DNA of 64,000 nt from Prochlorococcus sp. AG-402-N08 (lineage in GTDB: Bacteria > Cyanobacteriota > Cyanobacteriia > PCC-6307 > Cyanobiaceae). Under the pieces are notes generated by a model. It saw only the letters and a program-made list of their open reading frames with translations. It was not told where the DNA came from and searched no databases. The first letter of the stretch is position 1; each line of letters starts with the position of its first letter. Position numbers and translations under genes: made by a program. The stretch is from positions 62,001 through 126,000 of the forward strand of contig QCIS01000003.1 in NCBI GenBank assembly GCA_003216535.1, read 5' to 3'. Below, piece after piece: positions 34,139 through 43,719 of the stretch.

Positions 34139-34596
34139 AATTTTGCAAACCAAAACCCAAATCAATTTTGAGTTTGGATATAGGGACCAAAAGAATAGGA
34201 TTAGCTTATTGTGATCCCCTATGCATAACATCAAATATACTTCCAGCAGTAAATAGATTTGAAAATCATCAAGAAATTAAAATCATTAGAAATCATATAA
34301 ATGAATTAAATTTGACTGGTTTTATTGTGGGTATTCCACTTGATGAGGAAGGTCAAATGACCACTCAAGCTATTAATTGTAAAAAATACGGTCAATTACT
34401 TTCAAATGAATTAAAGCTTCCATTTTCTTACGTCAACGAACATAGTTCAACTTGGGAATCTTCAAATAGATTTGGAATAAAAAAAGACAAATCTGGTTTG
34501 ATTGATAGTTTCTCAGCAAAAATAATACTAGAACAATGGATCGAAGAAGGTCCTGAATTAGAAGAATTAGCTGGTAAACGTCAGATAAAATATTAG
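34135..34596 (+). CDS. ruvX: RuvX/YqgF Holliday-junction resolvase-like nuclease
   Basis: RNase H-fold protein of 153 residues of the YqgF/RuvX family. The N-terminal strand has the catalytic acid in [17 protein letters not shown], followed by [13 protein letters not shown] and [10 protein letters not shown] with the second acid. YqgF proteins act in rRNA 5'-end processing or recombination. The GTG start overlaps the upstream gene by 4 bases. It precedes a DUF3727 gene by 26 bases, echoing the yqgF-yrzB pair of Firmicutes. Confidence 0.9.
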   Translation: MKFCKPKPKSILSLDIGTKRIGLAYCDPLCITSNILPAVNRFENHQEIKIIRNHINELNLTGFIVGIPLDEEGQMTTQAINCKKYGQLLSNELKLPFSYVNEHSSTWESSNRFGIKKDKSGLIDSFSAKIILEQWIEEGPELEELAGKRQIKY

Positions 34597-34622
34597 TATT
34601 AAAAAGGATAGATAATTTTTAA

Positions 34623-35159
34623 ATGAAAGAAACCAACTCAAATGATAATTATGATGCACAGACTCTAATATTAAATGACGCAAATGGAAACGAGCTATTT
34701 TGTTATCTTGAACAATTAGTAAGTGTTGAAGGAAAAGAATATGCTTTATTAACTCCGGTTGATACTCCAGTAAGTCTTTTCAAGATAAATGAAAAAGATG
34801 AACCTGAACTAATTGAGAAAATAGACAAAAATGAACAAATACTAAAAAATGCTGAAGCGGTTCTTCAAGAACATGATTTAAGACTTATTAGATCCGCGGT
34901 TACATTAACAGTATCAGGAGAACTTGAAGAACCAATTTACGATGAATTAGAAGAAGATTATGTTGATGATGATACTGAGAGTTATGAATTACTTGTCAAC
35001 TTTAATCTTTTTGACCAAGAATATGGATTATATATTCCACTAGATCCTTTTTTTGTTGTGGGTAAATTAAAAGATAAAGGGGCCTTATTAGTTGAAGATG
35101 ATGAGTTCGATAAAATTCAACCTTTAATTGAAACTGAGCTTGAAAAAAGTAGTTCTTAA
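34623..35159 (+). CDS. DUF3727 family protein
   Basis: A 178-residue acidic soluble protein. The first half resembles DUF1292/YrzB-like sequence (LILNDANGNELFCYLEQLVSVEGKEYALLTPVDTPV) and the second repeats the theme (YELLVNFNLFDQEYGLYIPLDPFFVVGKL), consistent with the two-part DUF3727 family of cyanobacteria and plastids. Function is unknown. Position after ruvX parallels the YqgF-DUF1292 neighbourhood in Firmicutes, which supports a conserved functional link. Confidence 0.82.
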   Translation: MKETNSNDNYDAQTLILNDANGNELFCYLEQLVSVEGKEYALLTPVDTPVSLFKINEKDEPELIEKIDKNEQILKNAEAVLQEHDLRLIRSAVTLTVSGELEEPIYDELEEDYVDDDTESYELLVNFNLFDQEYGLYIPLDPFFVVGKLKDKGALLVEDDEFDKIQPLIETELEKSSS

Positions 35160-35164
35160 AATAA

Positions 35165-35659
35165 ATGAGATCTATCCTAAAAGTTAATTGGGATTCAAAT
35201 TTACCAATATATGCGATTTCTCAATCTGAGTTGCAAAAAAATGGAATTCATTCTTTATTGCTAGACGTGGATGGGACTCTATTAAATAGAAAATCAAATA
35301 TGATCCCAAAATCAGTAAAAAATTGGATAATAGAATCTAAAAAACTTTTCTCCTTATATCTAATAAGTAATAATCCATCAAAAAAAAGAATCGCAAAAAT
35401 AGCGAAAGAATTAAATTTAAGGTACAAATACAATGCATCAAAACCAGGAAAAAAAGTAACTTTGTCTGCTCTCAAAGAAATTGGCAGTGAGCCAAAAAAT
35501 ATAGCCATTATTGGCGACAGAATTTTTACAGATATTATTGTTGGGAACAGATGTAATATAAAAACAATATTAGTTAAGCGATTAAATAAAAATGGCTTGC
35601 CTATAAAATTTAACTTAACTTTGACAATAGAAAGATTAATTTCTTATTTTATAAAATGA
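35165..35659 (+). CDS. YqeG-family HAD phosphatase
   Basis: HAD-IIIA family phosphatase of 164 residues. Motif I is [10 protein letters not shown] at about residues 36-45, motif [14 protein letters not shown], and motif [18 protein letters not shown]. Relatives include bacterial YqeG and mitochondrial Gep4, a phosphatidylglycerol-phosphate phosphatase, so a role in making phosphatidylglycerol together with pgsA (8 kb away) is an attractive inference. It starts 5 bases after the DUF3727 stop and overlaps proB by 4 bases (ATGA). Confidence 0.88.
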   Translation: MRSILKVNWDSNLPIYAISQSELQKNGIHSLLLDVDGTLLNRKSNMIPKSVKNWIIESKKLFSLYLISNNPSKKRIAKIAKELNLRYKYNASKPGKKVTLSALKEIGSEPKNIAIIGDRIFTDIIVGNRCNIKTILVKRLNKNGLPIKFNLTLTIERLISYFIK

Positions 35660-36738
35660 AAACTTGGGTTATAAAGATTGGGACTAGTATTTTAAGAGGA
35701 ACAGATGAAACATCTACAGAAGAAGTTATTGAAACCCTTTCTAGATCCTTTACAAATTTCCTTTCAAAAGGAAACAAATTAATTTTAGTAACTAGTGGAG
35801 CCGTTGGATTAGGTTGCCAAAAATTAAATATTAAAACGAGACCAAATGATTTAAGTACCCTTCAAGCCACTGCTGCAGTAGGTCAAGTTAATTTAATGTC
35901 CTTGTACGATAAAGTATTTAATAAATTAGGTCACAATATTGCTCAAATTTTAATAACTAAAGCTGATTTCAATTCACGAGAATCCTTTAATAACGCTTCT
36001 AAAACTTTAAAAAAATTAATCGATTTGAATGTTATTCCAATAGTAAATGAAAATGACACCGTAGCAAATGAAGAGCTTAAATATGGAGATAATGATACCC
36101 TCTCTGCTTTAGTTGCCTTAGCTATAAATGCTAACAAGCTTATTTTATTAACCGATATTGAAAATCTATATTCAGAAGATCCACGTAATAATAAAGATGC
36201 TCAACCTATTAAAGAAGTTCATAATAGTGAATTAAAAGAAATTAAAGATAAAAATTTTCAAAATTCAAATAATGAATGGGGAACAGGAGGAATTTCTACA
36301 AAATTAATTTCTGCAGAAATAGCAACAAAAGGAGGAGTAGAAGTCCAACTAGTTGATGGAACTAATAAAAAAAATTTAATTGAAATTTTTAATGATAATA
36401 AAATTGGAACTTTATTTTTTCCAGTAGAAAAACCTATAGGAAGCAAAAAAAGTTGGCTTTCACATGCAATTCAAACCGTAGGTAAAATCACTTTAGATGA
36501 CGGGGCTTCTTTTGCAATTAAAAAAAAAGGTGCCTCACTTTTAGTAGTTGGTGTTAAGAATGTAGAAGGAAACTTTACGGTTAATCAGGCAGTTAAAATC
36601 GTAAATACAAATAATAAAGAAGTTGCAAAAGGTTTAGTATCAATAAGTAGCGACAAATTAAGAAGTATCTTAAATAATAAAGAAAATAACAACTCCTCGA
36701 TAATTGTCGTACACAGAGATGTTCTTGCTCTCTCTTAG
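35656..36738 (+). CDS. proB: Glutamate 5-kinase
   Basis: First enzyme of proline synthesis (360 residues): amino-acid kinase domain with [12 protein letters not shown] at the N-terminus, [35 protein letters not shown] and [10 protein letters not shown], then a C-terminal PUA domain (about residues 275-360) containing [16 protein letters not shown]. Feedback control by proline is usual for the two-domain form. The ATG overlaps the YqeG stop by 4 bases. Confidence 0.97.
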   Translation: MKTWVIKIGTSILRGTDETSTEEVIETLSRSFTNFLSKGNKLILVTSGAVGLGCQKLNIKTRPNDLSTLQATAAVGQVNLMSLYDKVFNKLGHNIAQILITKADFNSRESFNNASKTLKKLIDLNVIPIVNENDTVANEELKYGDNDTLSALVALAINANKLILLTDIENLYSEDPRNNKDAQPIKEVHNSELKEIKDKNFQNSNNEWGTGGISTKLISAEIATKGGVEVQLVDGTNKKNLIEIFNDNKIGTLFFPVEKPIGSKKSWLSHAIQTVGKITLDDGASFAIKKKGASLLVVGVKNVEGNFTVNQAVKIVNTNNKEVAKGLVSISSDKLRSILNNKENNNSSIIVVHRDVLALS

Positions 36739-36757
36739 AAAAAATTAAAACTGAAAA

Positions 36758-37792
36758 ATGCTTTTGAGTAATTTAGTTGATCTAATAAAAAAAGGAAATT
36801 CAAATTTTATTAGTGCTAATATTTTTGAAGATTTAAATATAGAGGATGCTGCCTCATTAGATGATGCAGTTAACCATCAAATATCTTTTTTAGAGGAAAA
36901 TAATATCCTTAAAGAAAAATTAGATCAAACTAAAGCATCAGTAATAATAACTACTAACAATGATGAAATCGTTAGTATCCTTAAGAAACTCAATATATCA
37001 AACATAATCGTTAAAAATCCAAGAATTGCATTTGCAGAAGTATTGGATTGTTTATATAAAACTATCAATTTCAAAGCAGGAATTCACGCTTCAGCTGTTA
37101 TAGATAAAACAGCAATAATTGGAGCAGATTGTCATATTGGACCTAATGTCTATATTGGAGAAAATACTGTAATTGGTGACAATAATCATATTCTTCCTGG
37201 ATCATCAATTTTAGGCAATGTTCGAATAGGAGATAATAATATAATTCATCCAAATTGTGTTATTTATGAAAATACCACTATAAATAATAATTGTGTAATT
37301 AATTCAAATTCTGTAATTGGATCTGAGGGATTTGGTTTTATTCCAAAAGATGGCAAATGGGTAAAGATGCCTCAAAAAGGTGGTGTAAAAATAATGAGTT
37401 TTGTAGAAATTGGAACGAATTGTTGTATTGATAGACCCGCAGTAGGATTTACTTTTATTGATGAGGGAACAAAGTTGGATAATTTAGTACAAGTAGGACA
37501 TGGAGTTAAGATTGGTAAGAATTGCGCATTTGCAGCTCAAGTTGGTATCGCTGGAGGAGCAAATATTGGAGATGGTGTTATTTTGGCAGGACAAGTAGGC
37601 GTCAATAATAGAGTAAAAGTAGGGAATAATGTCATAGCGAGTTCAAAATGCGGGATCCATTGTGACATAGAAGATGGCAAGATAATTAGTGGTTTCCCCG
37701 CGATGGAAAATAAATCATGGCTAAGGAGTTCAAGTATTTTTAAAAAATTACCAGCATTAGCAAAAAAACTTAGACAATTAGACAATCAATAA
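36758..37792 (+). CDS. lpxD: UDP-3-O-acylglucosamine N-acyltransferase
   Basis: Lipid A pathway acyltransferase (344 residues). A N-terminal uridine-binding domain precedes a left-handed beta helix made of hexapeptide repeats visible from IGADCHIGPNVYIGENTVIG onward, with the catalytic His in LVQVGHGVKIG. It ends with a helical LRSSSIFKKLPALAKKLRQL region. It makes the tri-acylated precursor of lipopolysaccharide. It follows proB by 19 bases and precedes leuB by 28. Confidence 0.95.
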   Translation: MLLSNLVDLIKKGNSNFISANIFEDLNIEDAASLDDAVNHQISFLEENNILKEKLDQTKASVIITTNNDEIVSILKKLNISNIIVKNPRIAFAEVLDCLYKTINFKAGIHASAVIDKTAIIGADCHIGPNVYIGENTVIGDNNHILPGSSILGNVRIGDNNIIHPNCVIYENTTINNNCVINSNSVIGSEGFGFIPKDGKWVKMPQKGGVKIMSFVEIGTNCCIDRPAVGFTFIDEGTKLDNLVQVGHGVKIGKNCAFAAQVGIAGGANIGDGVILAGQVGVNNRVKVGNNVIASSKCGIHCDIEDGKIISGFPAMENKSWLRSSSIFKKLPALAKKLRQLDNQ

Positions 37793-37820
37793 TTTATTGT
37801 TCTATTAAACAAAAATTTAA

Positions 37821-38894
37821 ATGAAGAAATATAAGATTGTTTTATTGTCAGGAGACGGAATTGGACCAGAGATTTCAGAAGTTTCAAAAAAAGTTTTAAA
37901 AATGCTTTCAAAAAAACATAATTTCGATATTGAAATTATTGAAAAATTATTTGGAGGGATAGCTTATGAAAAATATGGGACTCCTGCTCCAGATGAGACA
38001 CTAAATCAATGCAAAAAAAGTGATGCTGTACTTTTAGCATGTGTTGGAGGTATTAAATATGACTCTCTTTCAAGAGAATTAAGACCAGAAAGTGGGTTAC
38101 TAAAGTTAAGATCTGCCCTAAACCTTTTCGCAAATATCAGGCCAGTCAAAATAAGAAAATCTCTCTTAGATGCAAGTACATTAAAAAAAGAAATCGTTGA
38201 GAATGTAGATCTTATTGTTGTAAGAGAATTAATAGGGGGTATTTATTTTGGGAACCCAAGAGGACATATAACAAATATAAAAATCCCAAAAGCTTTTAAT
38301 ACTATGGTTTATAATTCGGCCGAAATAGAAAGAATCACTGAAATAGCAATAAAAATTGCTAACCAAAGAAATAAAAAAATATGTTCTGTTGATAAATCAA
38401 ACGTTCTTGAGGTTAGTCAATTGTGGAGAGATACAGTTTTAAATATCACCTCAAAAGATAAAAAAATATCACTAAGCAATATGTACGTTGATAATGCAGC
38501 AATGCAATTAGTAAGAGATCCTGGTCAATTTGATGTGATTTTAACTAGTAATTTATTTGGTGATATTTTAAGCGATTTAGCCGCAATGTTAACAGGTTCT
38601 ATTGGTATGCTTCCATCTGCTTCTCTAAACAATAATGGGCCAGGGGTTTTTGAACCTGTTCATGGTTCGGCTCCTGATATAGCTGGTAAAAACATGGCAA
38701 ATCCTATTGCGATGCTTTTATCCTCTTCCATGATGTTAAGAATTGGATTAAATGAAGAAGAAGCCGCAGAAAATTTAGAAACTGCTATTGATAAAGTTTT
38801 ATCAAACGGATATAGAACAGCAGATTTAGCTGATGGGTCTTCTGAAGTTTTATCTTGCAGTGAAATCGGAGAAAAAATAATAGATGAAATTTAA
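37821..38894 (+). CDS. leuB: 3-isopropylmalate dehydrogenase
   Basis: NAD-dependent decarboxylating dehydrogenase of leucine synthesis (357 residues). Signatures are LLSGDGIGPEIS at the N-terminus, LRSALNLFANIRPV, VVRELIGGIYFG with the substrate-binding residues, the YVDNAAMQLVRDPGQFDVILTSNLFGDILSDLAA metal site and GVFEPVHGSAPDIAGKNMANP. All key Asp and Lys positions appear intact. It ends the co-directional run begun at 29.7 kb. Confidence 0.97.
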   Translation: MKKYKIVLLSGDGIGPEISEVSKKVLKMLSKKHNFDIEIIEKLFGGIAYEKYGTPAPDETLNQCKKSDAVLLACVGGIKYDSLSRELRPESGLLKLRSALNLFANIRPVKIRKSLLDASTLKKEIVENVDLIVVRELIGGIYFGNPRGHITNIKIPKAFNTMVYNSAEIERITEIAIKIANQRNKKICSVDKSNVLEVSQLWRDTVLNITSKDKKISLSNMYVDNAAMQLVRDPGQFDVILTSNLFGDILSDLAAMLTGSIGMLPSASLNNNGPGVFEPVHGSAPDIAGKNMANPIAMLLSSSMMLRIGLNEEEAAENLETAIDKVLSNGYRTADLADGSSEVLSCSEIGEKIIDEI

Positions 38895-38983
38895 AAAAAA
38901 ATTAATAAATAAAAAAATATTTTCAAGTAAAACATAAAGTTGGCATATGACCTGTCAGAATCATTAGATATTGTTTTTAAAAA

Positions 38984-39883
38984 ATGTCAAAACGTCATCC
39001 AGTAGTCGCTGTAACAGGATCTTCAGGAGCAGGAACAAGTACTGTAAAAAGAGCCTTTGAGCATATTTTTGCAAGAGAAGATATTGTTCCCGCAGTTGTA
39101 GAAGGTGATAGTTATCATAGGTTTGAAAGAATGCCTATGAAAAAAGCTATGGCAGAGGCTCTTTCAAAAGGCGAAAATTTTTCTCACTTTGGCCCAGAGG
39201 CTAATCTTTTTGACAAGCTAGAAGAACTTTTTAAAATCTATGGTGAAACTGGTGGAGGGAAGAAAAGATATTATCTACATAGTCCTGAAGAAGCGGAAGA
39301 ACATAATATAAGACTTGGGACATCCTTAGAACCGGGACAATTTACTCCATGGGAAGATATTCCTGAGGAAACAGACGTACTTTTTTATGAGGGGTTACAT
39401 GGTGGAGTGGAAGGCGATGGATACAATGTGGCATCTTATGCTGATTTACTTGTTGGCGTTGTTCCGATAACAAATTTAGAGTGGATTCAAAAAATCCATA
39501 GAGATAACGCAGAAAGAGGTTACTCAGCTGAAACCATTGTGGATACTATATTGAGAAGAATGCCTGATTATATAAATCACATTTGTCCACAATTCAGCAA
39601 AACAGATATTAATTTCCAAAGAATTCCCACAATTGACACTTCCAATCCTTTCATATGCAGGAATATTCCAACTCCTGATGAGAGCTTTGTGATCATACAT
39701 TTCAGAAAAGGTGCAAGAGAGAAATGGGGTATTGATTTTCAATACTTGCTTGGAATGATTCACGATTCATTTATGTCAAGTCCAACCAGCATCGTTGTAA
39801 ATGGCGGGAAAATGGGTTTCGCAATGGAACTTATTCTTACTCCAATAATTCATAAAATGATTGAGGAGAAAAATAAAGGATAA
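38984..39883 (+). CDS. prk: Phosphoribulokinase, class I (proteobacterial-type)
   Basis: Calvin-cycle kinase making ribulose 1,5-bisphosphate (299 residues). P-loop GSSGAGTST at 12-20, VVEGDSYHRFERM, and the VPITNLEWIQKIHRD and DTSNPFICRNIPT blocks match the short class I enzyme of proteobacteria. The longer class II enzyme of beta-cyanobacteria and plants is not what is seen here. Only two Cys (201 and 225) are present, and none near the P-loop, so the thioredoxin-controlled Cys pair of plant PRK is missing. It has its own 89-base upstream region with TTGGCA about 45 bases before the start. Confidence 0.95.
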   Translation: MSKRHPVVAVTGSSGAGTSTVKRAFEHIFAREDIVPAVVEGDSYHRFERMPMKKAMAEALSKGENFSHFGPEANLFDKLEELFKIYGETGGGKKRYYLHSPEEAEEHNIRLGTSLEPGQFTPWEDIPEETDVLFYEGLHGGVEGDGYNVASYADLLVGVVPITNLEWIQKIHRDNAERGYSAETIVDTILRRMPDYINHICPQFSKTDINFQRIPTIDTSNPFICRNIPTPDESFVIIHFRKGAREKWGIDFQYLLGMIHDSFMSSPTSIVVNGGKMGFAMELILTPIIHKMIEEKNKG

Positions 39884-40025
39884 CTTAGTTTTCTAGAATC
39901 AACTCAAATTCTTATATTTTTTCTAATGATTAAGGAGTTTCTAATCTATAAAATCTCAAATATTTATATATCTTTCTTGATAAAAGTACCTTACTTAGAT
40001 TTAAATAGAAAAAACAGGTAACGTT

Positions 40026-40907
40026 GTGTCATTAATCGACTGGTTTGCCGCAAGGCGTAAAGATCAATTTGTTGGGAAAGTTTCACAAGATAATGACGAG
40101 GGAGATGGTTTGTGGGTTAAATGTTCCGAATGTTCGCAAGTAGCCTATAGAAAAGACTTAATTTCAAATTTCAATGTTTGTAGTAATTGTGGCCACCATA
40201 ATAGAATTAATAGCGATGAAAGGATAAATATAATTGCTGATAAAAATTCATTCAAAGAGTTTGATAGTTCACTAAGTCCTACAGATCCTTTAGGTTTTAA
40301 AGATAGAAGGTCTTATGCTGATCGAATTAAAGAAAGTCAAGCAGGTACAGGTTTAAGAGATGGAGTGGTAACAGGCATCTGTTCTGTAAATTCCATGCCT
40401 TTAGCATTAGCTGTTATGGATTTTAGATTTATGGGAGGATCAATGGGTTCAGTAGTTGGTGAAAAAATTACAAGAATAATTGAGAGAGCAACATTAGAAA
40501 ATTTTCCAATTCTTATTGTTTGCGCATCAGGCGGAGCAAGGATGCAAGAAGGCATGTTAAGTCTCATGCAAATGGCAAAAATATCTGGAGCACTAAAAAA
40601 ACATAAAGAAAAAAATCTTCTATATATGCCCTTATTAACTCATCCAACCACTGGGGGAGTAACAGCAAGCTTTGCAATGTTAGGTGATTTAATTTTGGCG
40701 GAACCTAAAGCTCTTATTGGATTTGCTGGAAGAAGGGTTATAGAACAAACTTTAAGAGAAAAATTACCAGATAATTTTCAAACAGCTGAATATCTGCTTG
40801 AACATGGTTTTGTTGATGTAATTGTTAAAAGGAAAGATCTCAAGGATACTCTTACTAAAATTTTAAAAATTCATGGTGTAAAAGAACTTGCAAAAGCAAA
40901 TATATAA
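40026..40907 (+). CDS. accD: Acetyl-CoA carboxylase carboxyltransferase beta subunit
   Basis: Zinc-finger carboxyltransferase subunit (293 residues) of acetyl-CoA carboxylase. The four-Cys finger is [23 protein letters not shown] near residues 37-59, followed by the crotonase-like core with [21 protein letters not shown] and [15 protein letters not shown]. It pairs with AccA, not present here. The start is GTG at 40026, giving the family N-terminus [12 protein letters not shown]. It is coupled to a secreted-protein gene one base downstream. Confidence 0.97.
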   Translation: MSLIDWFAARRKDQFVGKVSQDNDEGDGLWVKCSECSQVAYRKDLISNFNVCSNCGHHNRINSDERINIIADKNSFKEFDSSLSPTDPLGFKDRRSYADRIKESQAGTGLRDGVVTGICSVNSMPLALAVMDFRFMGGSMGSVVGEKITRIIERATLENFPILIVCASGGARMQEGMLSLMQMAKISGALKKHKEKNLLYMPLLTHPTTGGVTASFAMLGDLILAEPKALIGFAGRRVIEQTLREKLPDNFQTAEYLLEHGFVDVIVKRKDLKDTLTKILKIHGVKELAKANI

Positions 40908-40908
40908 A

Positions 40909-41301
40909 ATGAGAATTATTTCAAATTTCTTTTATTTTTCTTTAAGCCTTTTATTTTTTATTTTAAATTTTTCTTCCTACTCATATGCAATAGGAAATGT
41001 TGACTGGGTCCTCCTAAAAGAGAATAATGAAGGAAGAGAATGGCTTGATAAAGGGAGTATTAAATCGCTTCCAAATGGTGAAATAAGTGTGTTAACAAAG
41101 TTCTTTAAAAATCCAACTAATTCTGATGATAATGGAGAGTTATCACTTTATGTAATGAGAATTAATTGCGATGAAAAAAAGTTCAAAGATACTTCAATAA
41201 ATGGAATTCCTAAATTCAATTCAAAATGGCAGACTTCTAATAATGATGAACTTATAGATGTTGTTATTGAAAATAGCTGTTCAGAGTTTATTAATAAATA
41301 A
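40909..41301 (+). CDS. Putative secreted protein, 130 residues
   Basis: It starts at an ATG one base after accD (an earlier in-frame start lies inside accD). The first 26 residues form a signal peptide (FFYFSLSLLFFILNFSSYSYA). The mature part is beta-rich with NVDWVLLKENNEGREWLDKGSIKSL and two Cys (in INCDEK and NSCSEF) likely joined by a disulphide. It resembles small periplasmic proteins of unknown function found in cyanobacteria. No domain named. Confidence 0.75.
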   Translation: MRIISNFFYFSLSLLFFILNFSSYSYAIGNVDWVLLKENNEGREWLDKGSIKSLPNGEISVLTKFFKNPTNSDDNGELSLYVMRINCDEKKFKDTSINGIPKFNSKWQTSNNDELIDVVIENSCSEFINK

Positions 41302-41303
41302 GA

Positions 41304-42401
41304 ATGAATACTAAAAATAAAAAATTAAAAATAGCAATCGCTGGACTTGGGTTTGGTAAAAAAGTTCATTTAGAGGCACTAAAAGAGTCAGATTATTTAA
41401 AGCCTGTAGCTATTTATCATTACGAGAAAAAGCAAAAATCGATTTTAGAGAAAGAAATGGGACTAGAGTTTTTTTATAATTGGGAAGACTTAGTTAAATC
41501 TCCAGAAATTGATGGAATTATTATTGCTACTCCTCCTGAATCAAGATTTAAATTAGCAAAACAAGCGCTTGAGAATAATAAAAATTTGCTATTGGAAAAA
41601 CCCGTTGCAATATCGTCCTCTGAAATAGAAGAGCTTCAGAGAATATCTTTGATTAATAACTTAAGCGTATGTGTTGATTTCGAATATAGAGCAGTACCCC
41701 TTTTTCTTCAAACAAAAAAACTTATTAATGAACAAATTTTAGGAGATATATATTTAGTCAAATTAGATTGGTTAATGGGCAGTAGATCCGATCCTAAAAG
41801 AGCTTGGAATTGGTATTCTTTGGGAGAAAAAGGTGGAGGAGTTATTGGCGCCTTAGGTACTCATGCATTTGATATGTTGAATTGGTTTTTTGGAGAATCA
41901 ATAAATGTATCTGGTAAGTTAGCAACATCAATCAAAAAAAGACCTTTACCTAATTCATCTGATTTAAAAGATGTTACTAGCGAGGATGTTTGTCTCGCTA
42001 ATTTAGAAATATCAAACTACAGCTCCAATCTTATTCCATGTCAGGTATCATTATCATCGATTTCTAAAAACGGAAGAGGATTTAGTTTAGAAATATATGG
42101 AAGCGAAGGTTCACTTATTCTTAAAAGCGAAAACCAAAAAGATTATGTCCATGGTTTTAATTTGAAATATTCAAACAAAGAAAATAAAATACAAAATTTA
42201 ACTGCAGATTTAAGTTTTAATTTTGAAAAAACATGGACTGATGGGAGAATAGCTCCAATTTTGAGAATTCAAAATTTATGGGCTGAGAGTATTTTTAATA
42301 AAACACCTATCATTCCAGGATTATGCGAAGGACTTGCTAGTCATAAAGTTTGCGAAGCCATAAGAGAATCTTCGAAAAGCGGATTAAGAATCAAAATTTA
42401 A
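41304..42401 (+). CDS. Gfo/Idh/MocA-family oxidoreductase
   Basis: A 365-residue NAD(P)-dependent sugar-type oxidoreductase. The Rossmann motif is IAGLGFGKKVH at residues 12-22, the cofactor strand IDGIIIATPPESR follows, LLEKPVAISSSE includes the conserved Glu-Lys-Pro, and GGGVIGALGTHAFDMLNWFFGE holds the catalytic His region. The substrate cannot be told from sequence. It follows the secreted-protein gene by 2 bases, so the accD transcript may extend through it. Confidence 0.88.
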   Translation: MNTKNKKLKIAIAGLGFGKKVHLEALKESDYLKPVAIYHYEKKQKSILEKEMGLEFFYNWEDLVKSPEIDGIIIATPPESRFKLAKQALENNKNLLLEKPVAISSSEIEELQRISLINNLSVCVDFEYRAVPLFLQTKKLINEQILGDIYLVKLDWLMGSRSDPKRAWNWYSLGEKGGGVIGALGTHAFDMLNWFFGESINVSGKLATSIKKRPLPNSSDLKDVTSEDVCLANLEISNYSSNLIPCQVSLSSISKNGRGFSLEIYGSEGSLILKSENQKDYVHGFNLKYSNKENKIQNLTADLSFNFEKTWTDGRIAPILRIQNLWAESIFNKTPIIPGLCEGLASHKVCEAIRESSKSGLRIKI

Positions 42402-42505
42402 GGCTATAACACTTATATGTAGCAATTATCACTCGATAAAGTATTGGATTGATTTTATTTTTTCTTCATATTCTGGAAAAATCAATTGAACTGATTTATT
42501 AAAGA

Positions 42506-43573
42506 ATGGCTTTAAATTATTACAAAAATGAGCTAAAAGAAAACGCTCAATTATTAGCTTCTAAAGGAAAAGGAATATTAGCAGTAGATGAATCCACTAA
42601 AACAGTAGGTAAAAGACTCGCTGGAATTGGAGTTGAGAATACTGAAGACAATAGGAAAGCATATAGAGGAATGCTTTTTACGACAGAAGGTCTTGGTAAA
42701 TATATAAGTGGAGCAATCCTATTCGAAGAAACTCTTTATCAGAATCACCAAGATGGTGAGTCAATGGTTAAGAAACTAAATGATTTAGGTATTATTCCAG
42801 GTATAAAGGTCGATAAAGGTCTAAATCCACTTCCTGGAGGAGGGGATGTAGAAACTTTTTGCTCTGGCCTAGATGGGTTAGTTGAAAGAGCCGCAAAATA
42901 TTATGAACAAGGTGCAAGATTTGCAAAGTGGAGAGCAGTTCTGCAAATTACAAATGATGGTTGCCCTTCAAAACTATCAATTCAAGAAAATGCTTGGGGA
43001 TTAGCAAGGTATGCAAGATCAGTTCAAGAATCTGGCTTGGTACCAATTATTGAACCTGAAATCTTAATGGACGGCGATCATACTATTGAAAAAACTGCCG
43101 AAGTCCAAGAAGAGGTAATAAAGCAGGTTTATATTGCCTGTCAAGCTAATGGAGTTTTTCTAGAAGGAACTCTATTAAAACCCTCTATGACAGTCAATGG
43201 AGCAGATTGTCCAACAAAGGCTGATCCTATGAAAGTTGCTGAAATGACAATCAGAACTATGGAAAGATGCGTTCCTGCATCTGTTCCTGGAATAGTTTTC
43301 CTATCAGGAGGGTTAAGTGAAGAAGCTGCTTCTGTTTATTTAAATAATATGAACACTCTTTACAGGAAAGCTTTATGGAATGTTTCATTCTCCTATGGAA
43401 GAGCATTACAGCATTCATGCTTAAAGTCTTGGAAAGGAAGCGACGTTGAAGAAGGTCAAAAAGCGTTATTAGCAAGAGCTCAAGCAAACTCTGAAGCTTC
43501 AAAAGGTTCCTATGTAGCAGGATCTCAACCTTCATCTGATGAGCAATTGTTTGTAGCAGGCTACAATTACTAA
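42506..43573 (+). CDS. Fructose-bisphosphate aldolase, class I
   Basis: Schiff-base (metal-free) aldolase of 355 residues. The plant/animal-like N-terminal block GKGILAVDESTKTVGKRLAGIGVENTEDNRKAYRGML is clear, with ISGAILFEETLYQ, the GIKVDKGLNPLPGGG strand, the catalytic Lys region GVFLEGTLLKPSM and VPGIVFLSGGLSEEAASVYL. It cleaves or makes fructose 1,6-bisphosphate. It lies 146 bases upstream of the unrelated class II aldolase, so the two share a locus but probably not a promoter. Being metal-free it would spare metal under limitation. Confidence 0.95.
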   Translation: MALNYYKNELKENAQLLASKGKGILAVDESTKTVGKRLAGIGVENTEDNRKAYRGMLFTTEGLGKYISGAILFEETLYQNHQDGESMVKKLNDLGIIPGIKVDKGLNPLPGGGDVETFCSGLDGLVERAAKYYEQGARFAKWRAVLQITNDGCPSKLSIQENAWGLARYARSVQESGLVPIIEPEILMDGDHTIEKTAEVQEEVIKQVYIACQANGVFLEGTLLKPSMTVNGADCPTKADPMKVAEMTIRTMERCVPASVPGIVFLSGGLSEEAASVYLNNMNTLYRKALWNVSFSYGRALQHSCLKSWKGSDVEEGQKALLARAQANSEASKGSYVAGSQPSSDEQLFVAGYNY

Positions 43574-43719
43574 CTAAATAATTCTAAAAATATACTCTGG
43601 GTCATAAAATTAGTTTCTTTAATTTAGTATTTTGTATATCTAATGACGTGACATTTGATACCTCTTTATACTAAACTCGCTGAAACATGTGCTTTTATAG
43701 CATTTAACTTATTTTAATT

